The position numbers were made by a program, and so were the translations under genes. From the NCBI RefSeq assembly GCF_019956415.1, contig NZ_JAHBDK010000039.1, positions 1 to 49,975 on the forward strand: 49,975 bases of DNA. Reading direction: 5' to 3'. This document shows, piece after piece, positions 41,853-49,975 of the stretch (within the stretch, counting starts at the first letter, position 1; each line of letters begins with the position of its first letter). Source of the DNA: Pseudomonas sp. GL-B-19. GTDB taxonomy: Bacteria > Pseudomonadota > Gammaproteobacteria > Pseudomonadales > Pseudomonadaceae. The notes beneath the pieces are model-generated. The model saw only the letters and a list, made by a program, of their open reading frames with translations, did no database searches and was not told where the DNA came from.

Positions 41853-42611
41853 TCAATTAAAAGCCGGTCCGTTTGCAATCATGTCGTTGAACCCGTTGAC
41901 CCAGGCATGCTCGTTCGGGCCAGGATTGGCGCGCATGGCATCGGCCGGAGCGACGAGGATTTCGTTGACGCCGCTTTCGAACTGTTTCATCGCTTCCGTA
42001 ATGAATTGGTCGAGGGGAATGGCGCGTTCCTCCTCGCTGCTGTTGAGCAGCTCGGTGCGTACCCACGGTGGTGCAATCTCGACCAATTGGATGCCGTGTT
42101 CGCGTAGCAGATAGCGCTGCGACAAGGTGTAGGAGTGCAGCGCTGCCTTGGTCGCCGAATAGACCGCCGTCACGGCCATTGGCACGAAGCCGAGCACCGA
42201 GGAGACGTTGACGATGACCGCATCAGGTTTGGACTTCAGATGCTCGACCAGCACCGAAGTCATCCGGATCGGACCCAGCAGATTTGTGGTGACTGTCGAG
42301 AGGGCAAGCGCATCGTCCACCGGACCTTCTGCATGATCAACCAGCATGATGCCGGCATTGTTGATCAGCACGTTGAGCTCAGGGTAATTGGCGATGAGGT
42401 GCTGAGCTGCTGCCTGGATGCTGGCCGTGTCGGTGATGTCGAGCTCGATGGCGGCCATGCCGGGGTTGGCGTCGAGCGTCTGCTGCAGTCGCTCCTTGCG
42501 CCGTCCGGAGATGATCACTTTATTGCCGAGCCTGTGGAAGGCTTCGGCCAGGCCCTGGCCGATACCGGACCCGCCGCCAGTGATGAAAATAGTATTGCCG
42601 GTCATACGCAT
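41853..42611 (-). CDS. Short-chain dehydrogenase/reductase
   Basis: A 252-residue SDR; the ATG at 42611 follows AGGAGAAGTGTG. Motifs: cofactor loop TGGGSGIGQG, NNAG, and the catalytic S...YxxxK in NVSSVLGF and VYSATKAA. The arrangement resembles DltE-type SDRs. NADPH preference is hinted by the SGRRKERL segment at the end of beta-2. It lies 77 bp upstream of the OYE gene and likely forms a small oxidoreductase operon with it, for stepwise reduction of an unsaturated carbonyl compound (inference). Confidence 0.9.
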   Translation of the reverse strand: MRMTGNTIFITGGGSGIGQGLAEAFHRLGNKVIISGRRKERLQQTLDANPGMAAIELDITDTASIQAAAQHLIANYPELNVLINNAGIMLVDHAEGPVDDALALSTVTTNLLGPIRMTSVLVEHLKSKPDAVIVNVSSVLGFVPMAVTAVYSATKAALHSYTLSQRYLLREHGIQLVEIAPPWVRTELLNSSEEERAIPLDQFITEAMKQFESGVNEILVAPADAMRANPGPNEHAWVNGFNDMIANGPAFN

Positions 42612-42790
42612 CACACTTCTCCTGGAGAGATGAAGTAAGGAAATCCCGCCACGAACGAACAAGTCGACCGATGTGTCGTGCAGGCAGTGGCGCTAAGTTG
42701 GCAGCTTCGGCATGAACGGAGTAGCCACTCTTTTTCGCTATCATTTATGTAAAGGATGCATAGGCATTGCTGCACTATGCCGACCTGACG

Positions 42791-43693
42791 CTAGCTTGAA
42801 ATGCCACTTCCCTCGCCAGCCAGGCTAGCTATAAGGTGCTCGATCAAGGCGCGGCCGGCACTGCGAGTACGCGAGCCATGGGGGAAGTAGGCATGAACAG
42901 GTACGGATTCGGTCTCCCAATCGGTGAGCAGTGCGACGAGTTCACCGCTTTCAAGCTCCCGTCGGCACGCCCATGCCGTTGTCGAAGTAATCCCTAAACC
43001 AGCAGTTGCCGCTGCGACAGCGCCTTCGTTTTCGTCGGTCGAGAAGTGAGCCTCAAGCTGAATTGTCCTGGTCTCGCCATCGCGTTTGAACATCCAGCCA
43101 CTCGGGACAGTCGAGGCTGGCCCCGCGATGATTCGATGCGATTGCAGATCCTCAGGCGTAGTGGGCTCCCCGGCGGCGTGCAAGTAGGACGGTGAGGCGA
43201 GGATAAATCTGGAGATCGTCATGATCTGACGGCTCGTAGCACTGGAATCCAACAGCCGTCCCAACCTTATCGCTACATCGATATTTTCGCGCACCAGATC
43301 CTGCCAATGATCGGCGAGCAGGACTTGGATATGAAGGTTGGGGTGTATCGCTGCAAACGACGCCATACGCGGAATGATTTCCCGTACGCCGATGCTCGTT
43401 GGCATGCTGATCCGGACAACGCCACGTAGCTCTCCACCCCCGCGAACGCTTTGCTCTGCTTCTTCCACCGCGGCGAGGATGGGCTCCATGCGCGCCAGAA
43501 AATCTGCCCCTGCCTCAGTGGGAACGACTGCACGTGTCGATCTCGCCAGTAGCAGGGTGCCGAGATCGGCTTCGAGTTCGGCAACAATCCTGGAGACCTG
43601 GGATTGAGAAAGACCCACTTCGCGTGCCGCGGCCGAAAAGCTGCCCAGTCGCGCCACCCTTGTGAAAAGCCTGTAGGAGAAAAGGTCCTTCAT
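42791..43693 (-). CDS. LysR-family regulator
   Basis: A 300-residue regulator, with helix-turn-helix FSYRLFTRVARLGSFSAAAR and REVGLSQSQVSRIVAELEAD at residues 5-45, and a substrate-binding domain from about 90 (RGVVRISMPTSIGVREIIPR). It belongs to the CrgA/AaeR-like group often located with oxidoreductases. It is on the same strand, 179 bp upstream of the SDR gene, so it may control the SDR-OYE-SnoaL unit. A typical T-N11-A operator was not confidently located. Confidence 0.9.
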   Translation of the reverse strand: MKDLFSYRLFTRVARLGSFSAAAREVGLSQSQVSRIVAELEADLGTLLLARSTRAVVPTEAGADFLARMEPILAAVEEAEQSVRGGGELRGVVRISMPTSIGVREIIPRMASFAAIHPNLHIQVLLADHWQDLVRENIDVAIRLGRLLDSSATSRQIMTISRFILASPSYLHAAGEPTTPEDLQSHRIIAGPASTVPSGWMFKRDGETRTIQLEAHFSTDENEGAVAAATAGLGITSTTAWACRRELESGELVALLTDWETESVPVHAYFPHGSRTRSAGRALIEHLIASLAGEGSGISS

Positions 43694-43853
43694 GCGTTAG
43701 CACCTTCCATCAGCCAGCATGCACCTTGAGTCCGCTGGAAGAAGCTACGGTGAAACGGGGCAGTAAGCTGGCGCATCGCTGCTTGGGTGATTGATTTTTT
43801 TTGCGGGGAGGTAGCTGGGGCACTATGACCCCAGTTACCAGTGGTGAAAATTA

Positions 43854-44954
43854 TCACGCAACTTCAGTGTGGAAAGGATAGTCCGTGTAACCCACTTGCG
43901 TGCCGCCGAAGAACGACTCGCGGTCGTACGGGTTCAGCGGCCAGCCGTTGCGCAGGCGCTCTGGCAAGTCAGGGTTGGCGATGAAGTGGCGGCCGAATGC
44001 GACCAGGTCTGCATCGCCGGCCTCGAGGATCGCGTTGGCCGATTCACCGGAGAAGCCGCCCGCCGCGATAAGGGTGCCCTTGTAGTGCTGGCGGATGAGT
44101 TGGGACGCCACCGGATTCTGGTCCCGGCGCTCGTCTTCGACGAGACCCAGGATGCGTGGCTCGATCAGGTGCAGATAGGCGAGGTCCAGCTTGTTCAGTT
44201 CGCGCGCGACATAGGTGAACAGGCCAATGGGGTCGCTGTCGGACATATCGCCGAAATTGCCGCTCGGCCCCAGACGCACCGCCACTCGATTGCTGCCCCA
44301 GACGGAGATCACCGCCCCTACCGCTTCGAGCAGGAACCGGCTGCGGTTTTCGAACGAGCCACCGTAGATATCCGTACGTTTGTTGCTGCCGTCCTGGAGG
44401 AATTGATCGAACAGGTAGCCGTTGGCCGAGTGCAATTCCACGCCGTCGAATCCGGCTGCGATACCGCGTTCGGCCGCGGCGCGGAAGCTGTCTACCAGCC
44501 CGCGGATTTCAGCGATGGTCAGTTCGCGCGCCGGGGAGCCCGGGGTCCAGCCGGTCTCGGTGAAGGCAAGGCCGCCGTGCTCCACGACGGAAGGGGCCAC
44601 GGGCTGGGCGCCGCCCGGCTGCAGGAGGCTATTGGACTGGCGCCCCGCATGATAGAGCTGCAGAAAGATTTTGCCACCCTTGGCATGAACGGCGTCGGTC
44701 ACGAGCTTCCAGCCGGCGATCTGGCTGTCGTCATACAGACCGGGAGCACCGAGGTAGCCATTACCATTGGCTGCGGCGATAGTGGCTTCGCCGATCAGCA
44801 GGCCACCGGCGGTGGTACGTTGGGCGTAGTACTCGGCCATCAACTGGCCAGGGATGGCGCCCGGCTCGGCACGCATGCGGGTAAGTGGCGCCAGAACGAC
44901 GCGATGGGAAATCTGGTATGGGCCTATCTGGATGCTCGTATGCAGTTTGGACAT
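43854..44954 (-). CDS. Old Yellow Enzyme-family alkene reductase (NemA-like)
   Basis: A 366-residue flavoprotein with the complete OYE active site: GFDGVELHSANGYLFDQFLQ keeps the His/Asn pair and Tyr. Other motifs: ISHRVVLAPLTRMRAEPGAI, LQLYHAGRQS, RTDIYGGSFENRSRFLLEAV, and VAFGRHFIANPDLPERLRNG. It matches N-ethylmaleimide/xenobiotic reductases, which reduce activated C=C bonds or nitro compounds with NADPH. It is divergent from a LysR gene 147 bp away, whose product probably regulates it. Confidence 0.93.
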   Translation of the reverse strand: MSKLHTSIQIGPYQISHRVVLAPLTRMRAEPGAIPGQLMAEYYAQRTTAGGLLIGEATIAAANGNGYLGAPGLYDDSQIAGWKLVTDAVHAKGGKIFLQLYHAGRQSNSLLQPGGAQPVAPSVVEHGGLAFTETGWTPGSPARELTIAEIRGLVDSFRAAAERGIAAGFDGVELHSANGYLFDQFLQDGSNKRTDIYGGSFENRSRFLLEAVGAVISVWGSNRVAVRLGPSGNFGDMSDSDPIGLFTYVARELNKLDLAYLHLIEPRILGLVEDERRDQNPVASQLIRQHYKGTLIAAGGFSGESANAILEAGDADLVAFGRHFIANPDLPERLRNGWPLNPYDRESFFGGTQVGYTDYPFHTEVA

Positions 44955-45101
44955 GACATCGATACCTATCAGTGGTGGGATGGGCGCAATGTAGGCGTAA
45001 GATTCGCGGAGAAAAATATCCCGCGATGCCGAACATTTCGGATGGTTTTTCCGTAATCCCGCCTTGTTGGTGGAGTTCTACTGGTGCAAGCAGGAAGAGT
45101 G

Positions 45102-45986
45102 ATGGAAAGTCTGAGTGGCATCTCAGTGTTCGTGCAGGTTGCCGAAACGCGCAGCTTTACCGAGTCCGCCCGCCAGTTGGGGGTGTCGTCCTCGACAGTG
45201 GGCAAAACCATCGCTCGAATGGAGGAACGCTTGCATGTGCGGCTGTTTCATCGCAGCACACGCAGCATCACGCTGACGGCCGAGGGGACTCTGTTCCTTG
45301 AGCGCTGCCGCCGCATCCTCAGCGAGGTCACCGCTGCCGAGTCCGAGCTTTCAGGCCTGGCCGGCAGTCCACGTGGGCGGCTTCGCGTGGGCACACCTCT
45401 ACTGGGCGACCTGATGATGCCGGCCTTTGACGGGTTCATGGAGCAGTATCCGGAAGTCGAACTGGATATCGATTTTTGCGACCGCATGGTCGATGTGATC
45501 GAGGAAGGGTTCGACGCCGTGATTCGGACCGGCGAGCAAACCGATTCTCGCTTGACCGCGCGCCGCCTCGGTTCCTGTGCACATGTGCTGGTGGCGTCGC
45601 CGACGTATCTCAAGCGGTATGGCGTACCTGCTAATCCGCGTGAACTGGAACGCCATTCTTGCCTGCAGCACAAATTCCCTGCGACGGGAAAGCTGGAGCG
45701 TTGGCCGCTGCGGCTCGAAGCATCCGAGGCTGAATTGGTGCTGCCCGCCACGATGACGTCGAACACGATCGAGCCTCTTGCCTACTCCGCAATCCAGGGC
45801 AGGGGGATTGCCTTTCTGCCGGCTTTCCTGGTGCACGAAGCGCTGGAAAGTGGCCAGCTGGTCACTGTGCTGGACGATTACATTGACCGCCAGGTCGTCT
45901 TCTGGATGCTGTGGCCAGCCAGCCGTTATGCCTCGCCCAAGTTGCGCGTTTTTATTGACTACATGAGTGCGCACTTGCGCATCTGA
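45102..45986 (+). CDS. LysR-family regulator, divergent from the OYE gene
   Basis: A 294-residue regulator; the ATG at 45102 with AGGAAGAGTG is preferred to a GTG at 45084. The helix-turn-helix begins SGISVFVQVAETRSFTESAR and continues QLGVSSSTVGKTIARMEERL; the effector domain starts about residue 90 (RGRLRVGTPLLGDLMMPAFD). Divergent arrangement with the NemA-like gene is the classic LysR target layout. The inducer is probably an electrophile or the enzyme's substrate (inference). Confidence 0.92.
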   Translation: MESLSGISVFVQVAETRSFTESARQLGVSSSTVGKTIARMEERLHVRLFHRSTRSITLTAEGTLFLERCRRILSEVTAAESELSGLAGSPRGRLRVGTPLLGDLMMPAFDGFMEQYPEVELDIDFCDRMVDVIEEGFDAVIRTGEQTDSRLTARRLGSCAHVLVASPTYLKRYGVPANPRELERHSCLQHKFPATGKLERWPLRLEASEAELVLPATMTSNTIEPLAYSAIQGRGIAFLPAFLVHEALESGQLVTVLDDYIDRQVVFWMLWPASRYASPKLRVFIDYMSAHLRI

Positions 45987-45990
45987 TTGC

Positions 45991-46316
45991 TTACGCCTGT
46001 AGCTTCAGGCGCACGCCGTCGCGGTTGGAGATCTCGATGGCATCGATCAATTCATGCATGCGCATGGCATCTGCCAAGGTAGGTGCCAAGTGGGTACCGT
46101 CGCGCACATCCTTGGCGTAGGCAGCACCGCATCGAAATAATGACCGCCATAGATGGAGAGCAGGCTGGAGAAGTTCTCCGGTGGAATGGTGAAGTGCAGG
46201 GCGGCTTTGCGCTCGCGCTGGAAATATTCAACGCTGATATGCAGCCGCACTGAACGCAGTTCCCCGATGTAGCCGTCCTGCAACAGGTCGCGCACGTAGC
46301 GATAATCCGGGTTCAA
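45991..46316 (-). pseudogene. Gfo/Idh/MocA-family oxidoreductase fragment
   Basis: On the minus strand, one frame codes NPDYRYVRDLLQDGYIGELR and SLLSIYGGHYFDAVL, central parts of a Gfo/Idh-type dehydrogenase. It is joined out of frame to a normal C-terminus (DGTHLAPTLADAMRMHELID then AIEISNRDGVRLKLQA, stop at 45991). The NAD-binding N-terminal domain is missing and an internal piece is deleted. Inactive. It is the right flank of the redox block. Confidence 0.75.
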
Positions 46317-46408
46317 TCGACGTTGCCTTCATCGACACCATGTTGCGTCAACACGCCCATACCAAGCAAAAAGACTTTTTCGAGTTTGACCTGGAGGGGG
46401 AGCATATT

Positions 46409-46446
46409 GGGCCACCCCAACCCCTACAACCGGGTCGAGGTGGCCC
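46409..46446 (-). terminator. Hairpin downstream of katG
   Basis: GGGCCACC (46409-46416) pairs with GGTGGCCC (46439-46446), with an inner ACCC/GGGT pair. It lies about 30 bp past the katG stop. It lacks a T-run, so it is either a weak or factor-assisted terminator or a 3' stabiliser. Confidence 0.4.
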
Positions 46447-46476
46447 ATTCAATGCCTCACAGATTCAACAATCGCA

Positions 46477-48732
46477 TCACTTCACATCAAACCGATCCAG
46501 GTTCATCACCTTGGTCCATGCCGCCACGAAGTCTTTAACAAACTTCTCCTTCGCGTCACTGCTCGCATAAACCTCAGCCAGCGCCCGCAACTGCGCATTC
46601 GAACCAAAAACCAGATCCACACGCGTCCCGGTCCACTTCACTGCACCGGTTTTGCGATCACGTCCTTCGAACTCTTCAGCGGCCTCGGAGGTGGGTTTCC
46701 ATTCCACGCCCATGTCGAGCAGGTTGGTGAAGAAGTCGTTGGTCAGCGCTTCCGGTTGTTGGGTGAAGACGCCGTGTCGGGTTTGTCCGACGTTGGCGTT
46801 CAGCACGCGTAGGCCACCGATCAGCGCGGTCATTTCTGGCGCGGTGAGCGTCAGCAGTTGCGCCTTGTCGATCAACAGTTGCTCGGCCGGCACGCGGTAG
46901 CGGGTTTTCAGGTAGTTGCGGAAGCCATCGGCAATCGGTTCGAGGAAGCCGAAGGAAACCACGTCCGTTTGCTCTTGCGATGCGTCCGACCGTCCTGGCG
47001 TGAACGGCACTGTGACGTTTTGGCCGGCATTTTTTGCCGCTTGTTCGACACCCGCATTACCAGCCAGCACGATCAGGTCGGCCAGCGAGATTTTCTTGCC
47101 GCCGGCGTTGAACTCGCTCTGGATGCTTTCGAGTTTCGCCAGTACGTTCGCCAGTTGTTCAGGCTGGTTGGCTTGCCAGGATTTCTGCGGGGCCAGACGC
47201 AGGCGTCCGCCGTTGGCGCCGCCGCGTTTGTCGGAGCCGCGGAAGGTGGAAGCGGCTGCCCAGGCAGTCGATACCAGCTGCGAGACCGACAGGCCGCAAG
47301 CAAGGATTTTGCCCTTGAGTGCAGCAACGTCGCTGTCGTTGACCAGGGCATGATCGACCGCTGGGATGGGGTCTTGCCACAGCAGTACTTCGTTCGGCAA
47401 TTCCGGGCCGAGGTAGCGGGAGAGGGGGCCCATGTCGCGGTGGATCAGCTTGAACCAGGCGCGGGCGAAGGCGTCGGCCAGTTGATCGGGATTGGCCAGG
47501 AAGCGTCGTGAAATCGGCTCATAGATCGGGTCGAAGCGCAGGGACAGGTCCGTGGTCAGCATGGTGGGATTACGCCGTTTGGACGGGTCGTGGGCATCCG
47601 GAATGGTGCCGGCACCGGCGCCGTTTTTTGCGACCCACTGGTGCGCCCCAGCTGGGCTTTTGCTCAGTTCCCAGTCGAAGCCGAACAGGTTTTCCAGGTA
47701 GTTGTTGCTCCATTTTGTCGGCGTGTTGGTCCAGGTCACTTCCAGACCACTGGTGATGGCGTCCGCGCCTTTGCCGGTACCAAAACTGCTTTTCCAGCCC
47801 AAGCCTTGCTGTTCGAGACCAGCAGCTTCGGGCTCGGCACCGACATTGTCGGCAGGTCCGGCGCCGTGGGTTTTACCGAACGCGTGACCGCCAGCGATCA
47901 GCGCCACGGTTTCTTCGTCGTTCATCGCCATGCGGGCGAAGGTCTCGCGGATGTCCGTGGCTGCAGCGACGGGATCGGGATTGCCTTCAGGGCCCTCGGG
48001 GTTGACGTAGATGAGGCCCATTTGCACGGCGCCGAGCGGGTTTTCCAGATTGCGGCCCTGTTCGGTGCGGCTCTCCTCGTTTGCCCCTGGTTCAGCAACC
48101 AGCGGGCCGTCGCCGGGCTCTTGCATGGGCTTGTTTTCTTTGCCATAGCGGATATCGCCGCCCAGCCATTTGTTTTCTGCGCCCCAGTAAACGTCTTCGT
48201 CCGGCTCCCAAACGTCCGGACGACCACCGGAAAAACCAAACGTTTTAAAGCCCATCGACTCCAGTGCAACGTTGCCGGTGAGCACGATCAGGTCAGCCCA
48301 GGAAATGTTGCGACCGTATTTTTGCTTGATCGGCCAGAGCAGCCGGCGCGCCTTGTCGAGGCTGACGTTGTCCGGCCAGCTGTTGAGCGGTGCAAAGCGT
48401 TGCTGACCCGAGCCAGCGCCACCCCGACCGTCACCGGTACGATAGGTGCCTGCGGCGTGCCAGGCCATGCGAATGAACAGCGGCCCATAGTGACCAAAGT
48501 CCGCTGGCCACCAGTCTTGCGAATCGGTCATCAACGCCGTGAGGTCTCGTTTGACCGCTGCAAAATCCAGTTTTTTGTACGCTTCGGTGTAGTTGAAACC
48601 CTCGTCCAGGGGATCGGACAGGGATGAGTGCTGGTGCAGGATTTTCAGATTCAGTTGGTTCGGCCACCAATCGCGGTTCGTCGTGCCACCGCCAGCGGCG
48701 TGGTTAAACGGGCATTTCGATTCATTTGCCAT
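46477..48732 (-). CDS. katG: Catalase-peroxidase
   Basis: A 751-residue bifunctional heme enzyme. The ATG at 48732 (MANESKCPFNHAAGGGTTNR) matches family starts; the 37-codon upstream extension does not. The N-terminal active domain has the distal RMAWHAAGTYR (Arg/Trp/His), Tyr in VYWGAENKWL and Met in AVQMGLIYVNPEGP, which with the distal Trp form the KatG covalent adduct, and the proximal heme ligand in GGHAFGKTHG. The C-terminal half is the usual non-catalytic duplicate. It removes hydrogen peroxide and is commonly OxyR-controlled, but I could not confirm an OxyR site. Gene is intact. Confidence 0.97.
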   Translation of the reverse strand: MANESKCPFNHAAGGGTTNRDWWPNQLNLKILHQHSSLSDPLDEGFNYTEAYKKLDFAAVKRDLTALMTDSQDWWPADFGHYGPLFIRMAWHAAGTYRTGDGRGGAGSGQQRFAPLNSWPDNVSLDKARRLLWPIKQKYGRNISWADLIVLTGNVALESMGFKTFGFSGGRPDVWEPDEDVYWGAENKWLGGDIRYGKENKPMQEPGDGPLVAEPGANEESRTEQGRNLENPLGAVQMGLIYVNPEGPEGNPDPVAAATDIRETFARMAMNDEETVALIAGGHAFGKTHGAGPADNVGAEPEAAGLEQQGLGWKSSFGTGKGADAITSGLEVTWTNTPTKWSNNYLENLFGFDWELSKSPAGAHQWVAKNGAGAGTIPDAHDPSKRRNPTMLTTDLSLRFDPIYEPISRRFLANPDQLADAFARAWFKLIHRDMGPLSRYLGPELPNEVLLWQDPIPAVDHALVNDSDVAALKGKILACGLSVSQLVSTAWAAASTFRGSDKRGGANGGRLRLAPQKSWQANQPEQLANVLAKLESIQSEFNAGGKKISLADLIVLAGNAGVEQAAKNAGQNVTVPFTPGRSDASQEQTDVVSFGFLEPIADGFRNYLKTRYRVPAEQLLIDKAQLLTLTAPEMTALIGGLRVLNANVGQTRHGVFTQQPEALTNDFFTNLLDMGVEWKPTSEAAEEFEGRDRKTGAVKWTGTRVDLVFGSNAQLRALAEVYASSDAKEKFVKDFVAAWTKVMNLDRFDVK

Positions 48733-49213
48733 GTGCGAGCTACCTTTGGTCGTGATCATCCGGGCTATCCGGCCCGTTGTGGGCTCTAAATAGCGACGAG
48801 CGAAAGCAATGACACAGGCTGCTGGGCCAGCAGTTCGATTCACTGATTGTTTTGATTACACGGAAATCGGTACAGCAGAAAACGAGGTGCAATCACGGTG
48901 GCCCACGGCAGGCTTAGTCATGTTTCTGACTCAATTCCTGTCTCCTTATCAGCTCAAATCCGGCTGGCTGACGCCAGCGCAGGGATAAGGTTAGACGCCT
49001 ATCCGCAAGTCAGCTAATAGGTGGAGTATTCGGGGCTCATAGGCAAAAGCTTTTGCCGCAGCCCTTGAGTTGCCCCGCCGGCCGCCACGACTTCGGAACC
49101 CCTGCCGCCCAGGCGAATCAATGTGATTTGTAGGGACATCATTTGCCCGGAGTGTCGACAACCCGAATCACCCTGAGGCTGGAAGGAAACGCGTCAGACC
49201 AGGAGACCAGAGC
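48733..49213. other. Divergent promoter region of katG and the YjdF-like gene
   Basis: About 480 bp with no gene. It must carry the promoters of katG (minus) and of the downstream membrane protein (plus). I see no clear four-half-site OxyR motif, nor a terminator or RNA gene. Confidence 0.4.
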
Positions 49214-49843
49214 ATGCAGCCCAAGGCAGATGCGCGATACGACCTGACGTTGTTGAGTCTGCTGGTATTGATCGCCGTGGTGCTGGGCTATTCGCCGCAC
49301 AGCCGGATCGATTGGGCGCTGGAAAACCTGTTGGCGCTATTGCTCGTCGGCACGTTGGTGGCGGTCGCACGCTGGTTTCGTTTGTCTGCTGTGTCCATCA
49401 CCCTGATTTTCGTGTTCCTGTGTATTCACGAATTGGGTGCTCACTACACCTATGCCGAAGTGCCTTATGACCGTTGGTGCTCAGCCTTGACCGGGGTCGG
49501 CCTCAATAAGGCACTCGGGCTGCATCGCAATCACTTTGATCGACTGGTCCATTTGAGTTACGGGCTGTTTATGGTTTATCCCGTGCGGGAAGTGCTGTTG
49601 CGACTAACCCCATTGCGGGGTTTTTGGGTGGTTTTTATCGCGTTGAACATCATGCTGTCGACGTCGGCTATATATGAACTGGTGGAATGGATCGGCGGGG
49701 CGTATCTGGGAGACGACACTTCACGCGCGTTTATCGGCGCACAAAACGACCCGTGGGATTCGCAGAAAGACATGGCGCTGGCGGTCACCGGCGCCTGTGT
49801 CAGTCTGTCGGTGATGTTCCTGATCAAACTAAAGAAGGCATGA
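49214..49843 (+). CDS. YjdF-like DUF2238 inner-membrane protein
   Basis: A 209-residue protein with about six helices; the ATG at 49214 follows CAGGAGACCAGAGC. Diagnostic DUF2238 motifs are CIHELGAHYTYAEVPYDRW (His/Glu/Tyr), NHFDRLVHLSYGLF, and the end YELVEWIGGAYLGDDTS with QNDPWDSQKDMALA. The function is unknown; the conserved acidic and histidine residues within the membrane suggest a metal- or proton-coupled role. Divergent from katG. Confidence 0.88.
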   Translation: MQPKADARYDLTLLSLLVLIAVVLGYSPHSRIDWALENLLALLLVGTLVAVARWFRLSAVSITLIFVFLCIHELGAHYTYAEVPYDRWCSALTGVGLNKALGLHRNHFDRLVHLSYGLFMVYPVREVLLRLTPLRGFWVVFIALNIMLSTSAIYELVEWIGGAYLGDDTSRAFIGAQNDPWDSQKDMALAVTGACVSLSVMFLIKLKKA

Positions 49844-49874
49844 GCGCGTAATGCCGATCAGTTAAGCCATAACG

Positions 49875-49920
49875 CGATCCGTAGCAGCTGGCGAAGCCTG
49901 CGTTCGGCTGCGCAGCAGTC
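49875..49920. repeat. REP-like intergenic repeat
   Basis: The segment GATCCGTAGCAGCTGGCG followed by AAGCCTGCGTTCGGCTGCGC and AGCAGTCG resembles the dispersed repeats of the Pseudomonas fluorescens group that contain GGCTGCGCAGCAGTCGTAAA. It follows the YjdF-like gene. Only sequence appearance supports this. Confidence 0.6.
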
Positions 49921-49975
49921 GTAAAACCTGAGTTTGCGGTCTTCCTGAAACACTGCATCGTCTGATTTCGCGACT

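Noticed and set aside
43869..45056. 395-codon plus-strand frame opposite the NemA-like gene
   Set aside because: The minus strand encodes an intact OYE with all motifs; the antisense frame has no recognisable domain.
48733..48960. OxyR site in front of katG
   Set aside because: No convincing ATAG-N7-CTAT series could be read, although OxyR control of katG is common in the genus.

Overview
The window looks like a chromosomal accessory region of a fluorescent-group Pseudomonas. This rests on GC-rich codon use and on families I associate with that genus: a DUF6124 protein with a structured leader, a GDCCVxC protein, DUF1329, REP-like repeats ending in GCGAGGGAGCTTG-type sequence, and alkylsulfatase/sulfonate uptake genes. 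No database search was possible, so all family calls come from reading the translations.

Layout. (1) 1-4.2 kb: C-terminal part of a huge repeat adhesin with near-identical 375-bp repeats and a terminal RTX block. (2) 4.2-13.2 kb: a decayed stretch holding an IS3 remnant, a YecR-like lipoprotein, a DUF1254/DUF1214 pseudogene, an intact membrane diguanylate cyclase, a MITE-like 24-bp inverted-repeat element, oxidase debris, a divergent MerR/GDCCVxC module, and an IS1182-family element with a 1-nt frameshift beside an IS5-family remnant. (3) 13.2-21.3 kb: DUF1329 protein, AraC regulator with LysE exporter, rlhA (23S rRNA hydroxylation), an Nmad3 protein, a NIPSNAP gene broken by an in-frame TGA, and a TPR protein. 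(4) 21.4-26.6 kb: RpiR regulator and a polar amino acid ABC importer whose operon includes an AstE-like deacylase. (5) 26.6-29 kb: DUF6124 gene with an elaborate leader, and a Xre/RES toxin-antitoxin pair. (6) 29.4-35.4 kb: a sulfur-scavenging operon (AtsK-like alkylsulfatase, binding protein, two permeases, ATPase, FMN monooxygenase). (7) 36-40 kb: ExuT/GudP-like MFS transporter, a tiny membrane protein, AbrB-family and YfeH-like transporters. (8) 40-46.3 kb: a redox island (SnoaL-like, two Old Yellow Enzymes, SDR, two LysR regulators) bounded by two truncated genes. (9) katG and a YjdF-like membrane protein.

The working parts form three scavenging units (amino acid derivative uptake with deacylation, sulfate-ester/sulfonate use, enone or xenobiotic reduction) interspersed with mobile and decaying DNA. 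The signals I would follow first are the DUF6124 leader with two hairpins presenting the same GGA-containing loop, the MerR/GDCCVxC module, the Nmad3 gene beside rlhA, and the OYE paralogue that lacks the usual His/Asn pair.
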